A stretch of 64,000 nt of DNA from NCBI GenBank assembly GCA_030141605.1, contig JAQGDQ010000068.1, positions 669,034-733,033 on the forward strand, written 5' to 3'. A program made the translations under genes and the position numbers. This document shows positions 50,944 through 62,146 of this stretch, one piece after another (within the stretch, counting starts at the first letter, position 1; each line of letters begins with the position of its first letter). The DNA comes from Tubiluchus corallicola (taxonomy: Eukaryota > Priapulida > Priapulimorpha > Priapulimorphida > Tubiluchidae). The notes under the pieces are model-generated. The model saw only the letters and a program-made list of their open reading frames with translations. It was not told the DNA's origin and did no database searches.

Positions 50944-52183
50944 ACGACCTACTGATTACACAAAAGTACTAAAAGACTGTTCAACATCTCTTTAATAACT
51001 AGTAGTTTAGACCACTATTTTATGACAACACCATTTCCCACATTTACATAGATTTTCATGTTTGTATATATGTAAGTGAGGGAAATGTAGATAAAAATGG
51101 CACAGGAAAGAATGGCACGAATGGAAAAGTAGGCAAAAATGGCAAAGGTAAAAATAGCACAGGAAAAAATGGCACAAATGAAAATGTAAGTAAAAATGGC
51201 ACAGGAAAAAATGGTGCAATTAGTAAAATATATTTTGAGGGTTAGGATTAACGTGAGGGATAATTGTTTTAGTTATTTTTACCTCTGCCAATGAAGTTAT
51301 GCTTCAACACACTTTTTTTTTTGTTTGTCTGGTTGTATTTGTGTGTTATGGCAGTACGCCTATTGCACAACAATTGTCTAATAGATTTCCATGAAACTTT
51401 GCGGAGAAGGCGGATATTAGATGCCAAAATGGCAATCTTTTTGCTGGTATTTTTTTGCAAAACTTGACCGAACACCCCGTACAAACAACATTCTTGAAAC
51501 ACTTCGTGGAGAGATGTTTGGTACTACTTTTTTGTTATCTATACCTGGACAAACAATGTACTACTAGTTAGTTCCAATTCCATTATGAGGAATTCTCGCT
51601 TGTGTAACGCTGTCTATAACCTTTGCTTATTAATGTGCACAGTCTCATAAGGTGACTTCGTATGTAAGTGCATACATATTTGTCAGTCTATTCCATCGAA
51701 AAAATTAATGGTAAAAAGGTAGATAAAAACCATTTGGAACATTCATGCATCACTAATTATAAACCTATTGAAAGGACAATTATTTTGTGAGACTTTCGCT
51801 AGTCAATATAATACCAACACATAAACATTTTTGAATGTTTGCTTATTTATCTTTGTGTTAATTTTTTTTAATCAAAAGAATCAGAAAAATAAGTTTAGGA
51901 TTGTACGGCTTTGACAGAGATCTGCTTCCTATTGAGCGCATTTTAGTTTTGTTATAGAAATCAATTGCATCACTATAATATATTTGCCATTTTTCTACTT
52001 TTCCATTTGTGCTATTTTTCCGTTTGCCATTTTTATTATACTTTTTCATTCGTGCCATTTTTCCATGCGCTACTTTTACCTGTGTAATTTTACCGATGTG
52101 AACATTATACAACCTACTGACTTCAAAGAAGTGCTAAAAGCAAGCTGTTTTATATCTCTTTTGTAATTGATGATTCAAACCAC
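50944..52183. repeat. Direct repeats enclosing inverted minisatellite arms
   Basis: About 73 bp at 50944-51015 recurs in direct orientation at 52109-52183; both share CCTACTGA, an AGTxCTAAAAG core, TCTCTTT and an AAACCAC/AGACCAC end. Just inside the left copy (about 51085-51225) is a degenerate tandem of AAAAATGGCACAGG-type units. Just inside the right copy (about 51980-52090) the same unit occurs on the opposite strand. The unit is in register with a Lys-Asn-Gly-Thr codon pattern on the plus strand at the left and on the minus strand at the right. No element class is assigned. Confidence 0.6.
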
Positions 52184-52572
52184 GTTTGTATATAGCAGCT
52201 ATATCGCATAATTGCAAAACGATGCATTACTGCGCCTGAAAGCCAGCAAGCTTGACAGCAGAAAGAGATTATTTACATTACACATACTCACAATGCTTAG
52301 ATTTCACATCTAGGCCTACACAGGTATCATTATATTGTTTGACGCACGTAACAGCACTAGTCATTCGTTCGAACTAAGGTCGGTTATTACGCCTGCTACA
52401 GGTGAAAATAATTTTAACGCATAACACAGTGAATCAAATTACACAAACGTCTTTATTAGTACAATACAGGTGAAGACATTCGACGTCATTCGTAAACATA
52501 ACGTAATCTTATCTCCGTCCAAACGTTTCGTAATTACTACAGTGTTCACTAAATTTACTACATGAGCTCACT

Positions 52573-52665
52573 GTATCAGTAACTTATTCACCGCATTAGT
52601 AACTTATTCACCGTATTAGTAACATAATTTTCACCGTATTATTAACGTATTTCACCGTAAAGGCA
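52573..52665. repeat. About 21-bp tandem repeat, four copies
   Basis: The unit approximates ATTAGTAACTTATTCACCGT. Copies end in TTCACCG at about 52593, 52613, 52637 and 52661, with small length variation. Confidence 0.8.
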
Positions 52666-53947
52666 TGTGCCTTGACCAACCTCCGACCATCTGTTCTTAA
52701 CAACGCAAACTGAGAACAATGCCAGGGAAACTACGCAGCCTGCTACCCATGCGCGCAAGATCCTAAAAATGAAGGTGGCGGCACCTTCCAATGAGATATT
52801 AGCAAAGCTAGGCAATGATGCATGGACACTGGACAGCAGTTACAGCGCACATGAAACGTGTGACTTATAATACTAACCTGTATTATTCTGAATAAGCGTA
52901 AATGAATTCCCACTCGTGTTTCTTACTTATTCTACCTGTAGTTTTTCATCTGACCGGAAGTACGGGTATGTAATAAGTGGTTATTTTATTTTATTTACAA
53001 GTATTATCACATTTATCAAGCACTTCAAATAATTTTTGGCTGTGTTCTGAAAGGAGACGACATTGGCGATGTTTTAGAGCTTGTAAACTGTATATGCGTG
53101 TGCATACTTCTGCATGGGTGTTCGTGTGGTAAACTCCTCAGTAATTGTGATTTTTTTGTGTCTACGTTTATGTAGTTCTGCGTTTTTTCTGCTGCCACGT
53201 TAACTCTAGAGCGGAGGTGTAAAATCGTTGCATGGCTATAATTAAATAAAAAAACACTTGGTACATAAATATGAAATAGCAGATGTCAAATTATGGAGCA
53301 ATCAACCTTTGCCTTCGTAAGACTACTGCAGCGATTTTACACCAACATACCATTATAATACGGTAGCAGGAGAAGGTGGCGAAAAAATTCCAAAGATGGA
53401 CGTCGTCGACATTGTAATTGTTAACCTTTCTTTTCAGATATATAGTACAAGTTAGCTTTAATATTTTAATACGGTGCACTTGATAATACTTTAATGTTTC
53501 TTGTGCTACAGAATTTGTAGACAAAACGGTTTTTAATTAATAAACAGAATAATTTAATGTAATATTCTCTAAAAATATAGTCATCGGAATTTCGATATTG
53601 TTTACATGCGCTATGGGCGCCTCAGCCATTACGGATGCTTTTTTGTAACGCACATCTTCGTTATTCGACGAACACACCAGATGCTGACCAAAAAATAAAC
53701 ACAGGGCGACAAAACTTCCCAACCCGGTGAATTCTCGGTTTATAAACAAGAAAGTAAAAACAAACAGGGTCAAACTTATGCTGATAAATTAGATTATACG
53801 TAGATAAACATATGTGCTGTTAAACTAGCAAACAAATTGACGAAATTATAATCAGACGACTGAAAGTAACAAAGTGTAATGCCCAGCCCACCCCTCGGTT
53901 ACAATGCGCAATCCATGGTAACTTAGCGACGCCGACGCTCGGACGGC

Positions 53948-53955
53948 TATATAAG
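53948..53955 (+). promoter_or_regulatory. TATA box of a candidate plus-strand promoter
   Basis: TATATAAG sits in a locally GC-rich stretch (CGACGCCGACGCTCGGACGGC just before). It lies about 90 bp ahead of an ATG at 54038, whose 13-codon open frame reaches an AGAA|GTAAGT splice-donor-like sequence at 54079. The arrangement promoter, short first exon, donor is coherent. However, no downstream exon can be named, and the sequence could instead be an LTR promoter remnant. Confidence 0.4.
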
Positions 53956-54094
53956 GGGAAGACCAATGCATTGACCACACACATCCGAACACTTTCAAAG
54001 TGGTAAAGAATTGCAGCAAATTTCATTCATTGCAGCAATGAACATTCATAACCAATGGAAGAGAAGCAGGATGAGAAGTAAGTTTTAACTTACT

Positions 54095-54440
54095 AGATAA
54101 AGCTAGCTTTCAAAACCAGCTAGGATGTGTCAGGAATCTAGAACCTAGAAAAGAGTTCCAGAAACACTAGGTTCTAGAAACCAAAAGCTACAAAAGGATC
54201 CCAGGATTAAAGCAGTTGCAGAGACAAAAAGAGTTCCAGAATGTTCCTAGATTTAAAAGAGTTGCTGAGAGTTTCAGGAAAATCCAAGATTAAAAGAGTT
54301 CCAGAAGTTCCTGGAATTAAAAGAGTTGCAGAAAGTTTCTGGAATTAAAAAGAGTTGCAGAGTTAAGAATTCCAGAATTAAAAGAGTTGCAGAATTAAGA
54401 GTTGCAGAATTAAAATAGTTCCAGAATTAAGAGTTCCAGG
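54095..54440. repeat. Degenerate minisatellite with AGAGTTCCAGAA / AGAGTTGCAGAA units
   Basis: About 15 units of 15-25 bp built on the pattern (A)ATTAAAAGAGTTGCAG or AGAGTTCCAG. The array becomes more regular towards its right end (54290-54440). It starts immediately after the candidate first-exon donor. Confidence 0.85.
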
Positions 54441-55856
54441 TGTTTTAACTTCGTTTTTATTTAAAACGTAGAATACAAATATGACAATGCAATGGATTTT
54501 GTAAATACAGTAGTCATTACTTGTATTTTTAAAAAAAATTGTCCTCATGTGTATTCGGCTATCTGTTGATTATTGTTTACCGCTCTAAGCACTGCCAACG
54601 CCATCTATCCACTAAAAATACAAACTCATACACGTCCCCCAGTTATTAACAATTAGCAAAGATAATTGGAAATAACTTAATTCAAGACTGTGGCAGTGTG
54701 TCTAAGAAAATATTAAATTGATGTTAGGATGTTTTGCCAAACAGTCACGCTGTCACGAGTTATACCTTGATTGACCAAAATATAGTAAAAATTAGCACAT
54801 GAGTCCGTGTGAACAATGCTTTAGGTTTATACCTTAATTCTCTAGGAATACAATTGCCCAAACAACAGGATTTTTTAATAATAATAATAATAAAGAGGAT
54901 ATTTAATTATCTTCGATTTACGCAAAAAAATAACTAATGCCGGCGTATAAAGTTCTTTTGTAAACAAACACTTTGAAACGCAATACTAGTTAACGTGATA
55001 ATAACGCAATAATAGTCAACTGGATAAATCTAGTTAAAATTTAACATTTTTTTACTCATCTTTACGATGGCTGGGCCCAGCATAACTGTGCAGAGAGATG
55101 TATACCATCAGCAATGCTTCTACCACGTATTCGCCCGAATACCATGTCTCCAATCACGAATCGTACCAAGTTTCCTACCACGTATCCAATATGGCTGCCA
55201 GGACACGTCTGCCAAAACCATCAGATCCTATGTCTCCAACAAATGACAATTGACTCCTCTAGACGGTACTGCACTGGATAATGGCATTAAGCAACCAAAC
55301 TGGAACTCAGTCTCCACAAGAGGAAGAGTTTAATGACAAGCATTCTGTACGGGAAACAACAGAGGTGTTCTATCCTGGATGGCTTCCACTGGTATTACCA
55401 TCAAGAAACATAATCTGAGGTTACGTAAATAAACAAGTTTTTTTCCAAAGCCTCTCTAACCAATAACCAAATTGCCCATGAGGTGGCTTTCACTTTCGAG
55501 GCATACACTCATGTTCAAAACTGGCAACATGCTATCAACATGCAAGACACATAACCTATGTGTGATATACAGCCATGTTCAACTATCAGCCAGTGGTTAT
55601 TACTGTCATTCAACAAATCTGCCACATTGGTATCAATTACAGGCCTAAACACTATATAAATTCAGTTCCCCAAGCACAAATGAAATTTTTAACAAATTAA
55701 ACTGAAATTGTGAATACTTGTCCTTTAACAATATGGATACAAATTATCATGAAAGTTTTCCAACTTAATACAACTGTAATACAACTAATACAACTGTAAG
55801 TTATTAATATTGTAATTGTTTTAAGTAAAAGACAATTTTGAAACAACATCATCAAA
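54441..55856. other. Region downstream of Gypsy element 2 pol
   Basis: Probably 3' untranslated and LTR-derived sequence of Gypsy element 2, whose 35-bp terminal repeat occurs at 54599-54633. No LTR boundary or polypurine tract could be fixed. A short AAT repeat is at about 54880. Confidence 0.45.
54599..54633. repeat. 35-bp direct repeat, left copy (flank of Gypsy element 2)
   Basis: CGCCATCTATCC, ACTAAAAATACAAACTCATACAC: identical over 35 bases to 57772-57806. The two copies bracket Gypsy element 2 and are probably conserved LTR cores. Similarity beyond the 35 bp is weak (AGTTA..., TAGCAAA). Confidence 0.8.
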
Positions 55857-57766
55857 TTAATCTTCTATAAGACGACGAGGAGGTCTGACTTCCCTTCCAC
55901 TTCTAGTCATTATCGAGTAACGATTGACATTATTTTCTTGGAGCTGATTTAATGGCTCAGGTGGGATAACATCATTGACCTGTGGTGGAGCATTTTGTGA
56001 TCAGAACTGTCATTACTGTTACCTACAACGGACGGAAACTGAGAAACATATACAGAATGTCTTCGCCTTAAAAACTTTCTGTTTCTCGTCAAAACTCTAC
56101 CACTAGAATCAAGTTTCACATAATATCTGCGATATCTACCTATATCAACAATTAGACCACAAATATCCCACTCATTAGTCACATGGTTTTGTACCACTAC
56201 CTTGGTCCCTACACTATTCTTCTACTTGCCTATTTATCTTAGCAGCTTTTTCTTCAGCTAATTTAGTTTATTTTTGCCACTCGGAACAAATGAACGACGA
56301 TGGGCAGGCAAGGCATCCTGCACTGGATGACCAAACAAAATTTGAGCTGGACTCCTCCCATCAATGGTTGGAGTATTACGATACTGTAACAGAGCCTGTG
56401 CATTATTGTCATTTTCCAAATTCATTGTTTGCTCATCCCAACAGCTACGAACAATCTTTTCCATAGATTTGACCGCAGCTTCTGCTTTGCCATTGGCGGT
56501 AGGATAATGAGGTGAAGATGTATGGTGAACAACACACCATGTCTTCAGAAAATCTTGAAATAACTTGGAGGTAAATTCTGGACCTCCATCAGACCACATT
56601 TGAGTAGGTACACCCATGAGACAGAAGAAACGCCTGAATGATTGAACAAGGTTATAAGAATTACAATTTCGACCAAGTTCAAAAATTGAAGGCCAACTAG
56701 AAAAATGATCGACAACTATGAGGAAGTGAAATCCTGCATAACATCCAAAATCAGCAGAAATATGCTCGAATGGCCTACTGCTTGAGGGTGCTTGATCATG
56801 GGCTCTTTCGTTTGAGATGGAAGCTCTCGTTCACAATCTATACATGACAACATTCTCAATATCATTCGTAATAATAGGCCAGTATACGATTAGACGTGCA
56901 CTGGCACGTCTCTTTACTATGCACTCTATGCCCTGATGACCTCGATGTAAAAGTTTCAAGATTTTTACCCGAAGTGTCTGGGGAATGAGAATCCTACAGC
57001 CTACAAGCAGTAAGTCATTATCAATTGATAGTTGCTCACGAACAGACCAATATAGCCCCAAGTTCAATTGTAAAGTCGATTTACTATTGGGAAATCCATG
57101 TCGGACAACATCGAGCAACTGTGCTGGTATTCTCGATCATTCTTAGCATGATTGTAAACCTCTTTAACTCTCAGGTCAATCTCACTATCACTTAAATTAC
57201 AAATACGTATTGCATGAACTGTATTAGAAATGTCACTTTCTGCATGTTCATCATCCACCGTAGGGCGGAGAAATGGATAACGAGAAAGAGCATCAGCGGC
57301 TGAGTGAGCCTTACCTTGTAACCAAGAAGCCACATAATTATAAGGCATGAGCTTTGATTTAAGCCTTTGCAATCTAGGGTTCTCTATCTCGTCAAGCTGT
57401 TTCTTATTCAATATTGACAATAGTGGCTTGTGATCAATTAGGAATTGAAATTTTGGCAAGCCTTGCAAAAAGATTTTGCATTTATTAACGGACCAAGCGA
57501 CTGCTAGCATTTCTAACTCAATAGTTGCATAGCGAGATTCTGCATCAGACAGGAACCTAGAACCAGCCGGAATTAATTTCCACAAACTATCAGCTTGTTG
57601 CTGTACCAAGATAAAACCTAAACCATTCAACCTAGACGCATCGGTGTATAATGCAGTAGGTTTTGATGGATCGTAAAATGCCGAAGTCGGGGGATTGGAC
57701 AATAATGCCTTTGCCTTATTGAAAACTGCATCATGTGTGGAATCCCACAAGAATTAGTTCTCACTA
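55857..57766 (-). mobile_element. Gypsy element 2, RNase H and integrase only
   Basis: A second, clearly different Gypsy family. RNase H (57750-57064) shows ALYTDASRLNGLGFIL, YATIELEMLAVAWSV, FLIDHKPLLSIL and AADALSRYP. The integrase zinc module follows (HRGHQGIECIVKRR ... near 56930). The core at 56617-56258 has WSDGGPEFTSKLF with the second catalytic Asp and PTANGKAEAAVKSM with the catalytic Glu. The first Asp is in a neighbouring frame (SADFGCYAG, about 56750). The pol end reads TRSGREVRPPRRL with TAA at 55859-55857. All of gag, protease and RT is missing, and the break at 57766 falls next to the 35-bp terminal repeat, so an internal deletion is likely. Frameshifts are present. Confidence 0.87.
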
Positions 57767-57771
57767 CTAAG

Positions 57772-57806
57772 CGCCATCTATCCACTAAAAATACAAACTC
57801 ATACAC
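57772..57806. repeat. 35-bp direct repeat, right copy (flank of Gypsy element 2)
   Basis: Identical to 54599-54633. It lies six bases beyond the start of the RNase H open sequence, so the internal part of the element that normally separates the 5' LTR from RNase H has been lost here. Confidence 0.8.
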
Positions 57807-58353
57807 TAGATACCTAGTTAAAAGCTAGCAAACTATGCAAAGGCAGAAAAATAATTTGGACTGAATCAGCAAAAATATACAGTTCCACTTGAAAAAAAAT
57901 GCAGATTACAAGTCAGCTAGCTATTAATGCGGGGTTATTCGAGATCTTATACAAATAAGTGAAAGAAGAGACTGGATCATAGTTTTGCTCACTTTTAGTT
58001 AAATGTGGAACAGGAACATAGTACATATACACAGGATTGGCATGAAAATTGCACCTGCTTAATCTTATTGAAACCTGGATGCTAGCATGCTTTGCATGAC
58101 CAATTGCAATTGCTATAGAAGATTTCTTAAACTGGTAACAAGATCAGTTTTGATGACTGTGGATTTCACCTCATTAAAATTATCTGTATTTTATAGCAAA
58201 GTCAATGAAATAAAGTATTTAATCTTAGTTCACTTGTTGTTGCTTTTATTCAGTTTAAATTTGAATTACAAATATCCTCAAGGTAATATAAAAGTTGAAC
58301 CCAACATTTTTGATGTAAAAATAAAATAAAGTTAGTTGCAGAAGTTAAAGATA
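57807..58353. other. Spacer between Gypsy elements 2 and 3
   Basis: AT-rich sequence that probably includes remaining LTR of element 2. A short open frame at 58087-58329 has no recognisable motif. Confidence 0.4.
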
Positions 58354-58406
58354 TGTGGCACTTCAACCTAATATCATACCCCTTAAGCCAAGCCGTGCCA
58401 CACTAC
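58354..58406 (+). repeat. Left terminal repeat of Gypsy element 3
   Basis: A 53-bp sequence from TGTGGCAC to GTGCCACACTACA with inverted ends (TGTGGCAC/GTGCCACA). It matches 62091-62146 with only a few differences. The end CACTACA also resembles the LTR end of Gypsy element 1. A possible primer-binding site (TGGTCTCGTCCTGG, 58413-58426) starts six bases later. Confidence 0.75.
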
Positions 58407-58499
58407 ATTTTAGTGGTCTCGTCCTGGATTTTGAATTTTGTTTTGAGGCACTGTGATTCAAACTGAGTAAGAGCAGCAAGCTGTACTACAATTGATAAG

Positions 58500-59926
58500 A
58501 TGGCAGCTGTATTATCCTACTTAAAATCCTTTCTGACTTCCACTCCTAAAAATAACATTGATATAATTGTGGGAGTTCAAAATACAGAGGTCCACACAGA
58601 AAAGGCTATGTACAAGATGGAAGCAGATGGAGCAGAACAGGATAGAAAGTTCCAAAGAAGACCAACACTGAAAAATATCTCAACAGCACTGCCAAAAGAA
58701 GAAAGCTTACAGCAGACTACATTACAGATAGCACCATCTGCAAAAACCAAAAACAACTTTATCCAAACTCAGAACACCTAGTACTGAAAGCAAGAGAAAA
58801 CGTGCAAGATATCCAGGCTGGATTGAAGCACCACATGTAGAAGTGCTTTCACCATGGTCAGAATGGTCAACAGAGGGAAATGCATCAGAAGATGGTGAAG
58901 AAGTAGAACCAAGATGGCCACATATTAGTTATGCAACACCAAATCAGCCTGAAATTGGATGGACACCACTGCCACATCTAACCAGACAGTCAACTCCAAA
59001 TGTGACATCACAAGCAAAAGGAGGCAAAATAAGCAAAGAAAAGAAGCCTCCTACATTTAAAACAGGAGATGGCTTACAGTTCAGACAATTGCAAAGTTTG
59101 AACTAGTTGCAAAACACAACAGTTGGCCAAAAACTGAATGGGTTACCCACCTACTACCCTTATGCTTGGAAGGGTATGCACTTGAAGTTGAAATGGAAAT
59201 GGATTTGGATTCTGGTGACTTACATGTCACTCATCCAAGCACTGGGTAAACGTTTTGATCCAGCTGAACGCATTCTACAACATTGCAGTGAGCTGAGGCA
59301 TCGAATGAGAAAAATAAGCAAAACTCCAAAAGAATTTGGAGCTAACACTTCGCCATTTGTTTGGCTTAGCCTATCCTGGTTTGTCAAGAGAAGCTAGTGA
59401 AGCTTTATTAATTGATAAATACCTCAAAGGACTTGGTGACATAGAAGTCAGAAAGCATGCTAACCTCCAGGAACCAAAGACACTTGAGGATGCAATAACA
59501 AAAGTTGCACAATATGAGGCAGTGACTAAAGAGGCCACCGAAGCTAAAAGCAAGAAGCTGCTACCACCAAGAATCAACCAAATGAATTATACACACAAAG
59601 CATCATCAAGCAAAAAAATAACTTTGGAAGAAATTATGAAAGAGCTGAACAGTGTAAAATAGTAGCTATGTGAACTCGCTAATAACGAAAAACAAGAAAA
59701 GAAGTTCAATGTTGAATCAAATATGCAAAAACAAATTGAGGCAAGAAATCAAAATGACTGGCGTGCGAAGGTTGAATGTTACTATTGTCACAAGCCTGGA
59801 CATGTGATGAGATTTTGCAGAGAAAGATTTCCCAAGATGACACAGTTTTTGACAGCTACAACTCCAAAAAGACGAAGAGAAGAAGCTGTTTGTTCCGAAA
59901 ACCAGGTACGCAAGCAGTTAAACTAA
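58500..59926 (+). pseudogene. gag region of Gypsy element 3
   Basis: Starts at ATG 58500, about 94 bp after the left terminal repeat. Fragments in successive frames: 58500-58781; 58843-59106 with PHLTRQSTPNV; FELVAKHNSWPKTEW (from 59097); FDPAERILQHCSELRHRM (to 59397); and 59336-59662 with RHLFGLAYPGLSREASEALL. The nucleocapsid zinc knuckle CYYCHKPGHVMRFC (C-X2-C-X4-H-X4-C) is at about 59780-59820. The frame changes at 59100, about 59250 and about 59340 are also present in the inverted copy at 62794-64000. Confidence 0.88.
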
Positions 59927-60016
59927 AAGAGACCGGGCACGGGGCCAGTGTCCCGGTCACGAATACACAGGCCTCAGGAACACTACCTCGCATTGGTCTC
60001 GTGACGGGAAAGCAAG

Positions 60017-60536
60017 GTGGTATTTGTAGCTCTGAATGAAGAAGAACCAATTATTCTTCCTCGCTCCGATCTGACAAAAAAAAAGAGAAGTGAGAACACT
60101 GTAGTTCTGCCAGTAGATTATAAATATTGTTGGCATGTAGAAGTATTGATCAACAGTTTAGATATAGATTTTGTAATCGATAGTGGACCCAGTGCTAGCA
60201 TAATAGATGTTTACTGATTCAAATGGGAGAAGCTGAATTCAAGTTACATTAGCTGGAATAAGTACCACTAGTACAATGATTGTTGCTTCCATTGGAGGAC
60301 CCTTTGGAATTTTAGGATTAGATTTTCTTGAACCAAGAAGTGCTGTGCTAGACAAGCAACAAGGAATTCTTCATATTGGTGAAGTTACTATACAATGTTT
60401 CAAGAATTCAGTGGGCAGTTCAGACTATGAAATTGAGTCTTCTTCAGCTAGTCAGATTGACTTAGTGTTGCCAGCAAATATTAGTGAAAAGGCAGTTCTG
60501 AAATCTCTGCTCTTTGAGCACTTGTATCAGCTCTAA
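60017..60536 (+). pseudogene. Aspartic protease region of Gypsy element 3
   Basis: HVEVLINSLDIDFVIDSG with PSASIID is the retropepsin active-site strand (Asp-Ser-Gly at 60179-60187; most relatives have DSGAS/T). The second fragment at 60276-60536 contains GPFGILGLDFLE, the ILG-type motif near the C-terminus of retropepsins. A frameshift separates the two parts. Confidence 0.8.
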
Positions 60537-60649
60537 GCTTTCACCTAGTGAAGCTTTCAGCTAGTGAGCAATCTTCTCTCGTAAATTTGATACAGGAATA
60601 TCAGAATATATTTGTGGGGCCTGACAATAAATATAGCAGGACAAACCTG

Positions 60650-61910
60650 GTAAGACATGTTATTGACACTGGCACTGAGCGCCCAGTTAAACAAGCTCCG
60701 AGAAGACTGGCCTAATAGAAAAGAGTCATTGCTGAAGCTGAAATAAATAAAATGCTCAAAGAACAAATTATTGAACTCAGCAACAGTCCCTGGGCCTCAC
60801 TAATTGATTAAAAAGGATGGCTCCACATGATTTTGTGTGGTGACTAAAAAAGAGGGCTACACACAATTTTGTGTTGATTATCGTCAATTAAATGAAAAAA
60901 CAATTAAAGATGGGTTTCCACACTGCCAAACGTTCAAGAGATTTTTGACACATTACATGGGTCCCACTGGTTCTTTACTTTCGACTTAGCCAGTGGGTAT
61001 TGGCAAGTTGAAATGGATGAAACGTCGAAGCCTAAAACAGCTTTTGTTACACGACAAAGATTATTTCAGTTTCAAGTGATGCCGCTTGGCCTTTGTAATG
61101 CACCAGCTACATTTGAGAGGTTAATGGAAGAAGTACCTAGAGGCTTACAGTGGAAGAACTGTCCTGTTTATCTCGATGATATTGTTGTTTTTGGCAAAAG
61201 CTTTGAAGAGACCAAAAATAATTTAAAGGCAGTATTTTCGCACTTGTGGTAAGCAAATTTGAAAATCAAGCGGTCAAAAAGCACACTGTTTCACACAAGT
61301 GTTCAGTTTTTAGGACATGTAGTGGATAGTCAAGGCATCCGATGTGATCCAGACAAAATACTGGCTGTCAAGAATTGGACATTCCCAAAAACACCTACAG
61401 AAGTACGTAGCTTTTGTGATTCACTTCATATTATAGAAAATTCATTTCACATTTTGCCTCGATTGCAGACCTGCCTTGACAAAGAAAGGAGCAACATTTA
61501 TTTGCGATGATTCATGCATGGCAGCATTTAACACTTTAATAGATCTTTTAACATGGAGTCCTATATTGGCATATCCAACACAGGAGGGAAAATTCATCTT
61601 AGATACAGATGCCAGTAACTCTGGGATTGGAGCTGTTTTATCCCTGTTACATGCCGATAAAGAGAAAGTCATTGCTTATGCTAGCAGGACATTGAACCAA
61701 TCACAAAGGGAGTACTGTACTACGAAGAAAGAACTACTGGCTGTTATCACTTTTGTAAAACAATTCCACCATTATCTATGGGGAAGACATTTTAGGATTC
61801 GGACTGATCATGCAGCACAGACTTGGCTCATCAATTTCAAGACTCCAGAAGGTATGATAGCCAGATGGTTACCTATTTTAGACACATATGATTTTAGTGT
61901 TTAGCATAAG
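60650..61910 (+). pseudogene. Reverse transcriptase and RNase H of Gypsy element 3
   Basis: RT begins RHVIDTGTERPVKQAPRR (with stops), then FCVDYRQLNEKTIKDGFP and ASGYWQVEMDETSKPKTAF. MPLGLCNAPATFERLM and VYLDDIVVFGKSF (YLDD about 61169-61180) follow, then [17 protein letters not shown]. RNase H (61476-61904) has FILDTDASNSGIGAVLS, YCTTKKELLAV and RTDHAAQTW with the expected acidic residues. It ends IARWLPILDTYDFSV with a stop. A 36-bp tandem duplication at 60806-60877 disrupts the KKDG..FCVDYR region. Confidence 0.88.
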
Positions 61911-62090
61911 AAAGGAACACAACAGGAAATACTGATGGATTGTCCAGACAGCAAATACAAGGGTTAGCAAATGCCCAAGAGAACACTGTAATGATGACAG
62001 GCATAAAAGCACGAAAGAAGCCCACAGTTCTAAAGAAATTAGCAAAAAGACATGTAATGATATTTTAATAATTCCAGACAATGCTGAATG

Positions 62091-62146
62091 TGATTGGCAC
62101 TTCAACCTAATATCATACCACTTAAGCCGAGCCGTGCCACACTACA
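62091..62146 (+). repeat. Right terminal repeat of Gypsy element 3
   Basis: A 56-bp near-copy of 58354-58406, starting TGATTGGCAC and ending CACTACA. No clear target-site duplication is visible (left flank AAGATA, right flank TTAATA). Confidence 0.7.

Larger units (their letters stand above)
50311..53940. other. Intergenic region with repeats
   Basis: It contains the compound repeat at 50944-52183 and the short tandem repeat at 52573-52665. A somewhat GC-richer stretch lies at 52680-52800. No coding exon is recognised. Confidence 0.5.
58354..62146 (+). mobile_element. Gypsy element 3, gag-pro-RT-RNase H, integrase deleted
   Basis: Plus-strand Gypsy-type retrotransposon bounded by short terminal direct repeats. 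Order: gag (from ATG 58500), CCHC knuckle, retropepsin, RT, RNase H. The coding part stops soon after RNase H at about 61950, and the right terminal repeat follows at 62091, so integrase has been deleted. At least three gag frameshifts, several stops and an RT duplication show it is inactive. Confidence 0.88.

Noticed and set aside
59930-59957. GC-rich imperfect palindrome GACCGGGCAC...GTGTCCCGGTC
   Set aside because: It lies in a continuous gag-pro linker frame and is best explained as coding sequence; no repeat partner seen.
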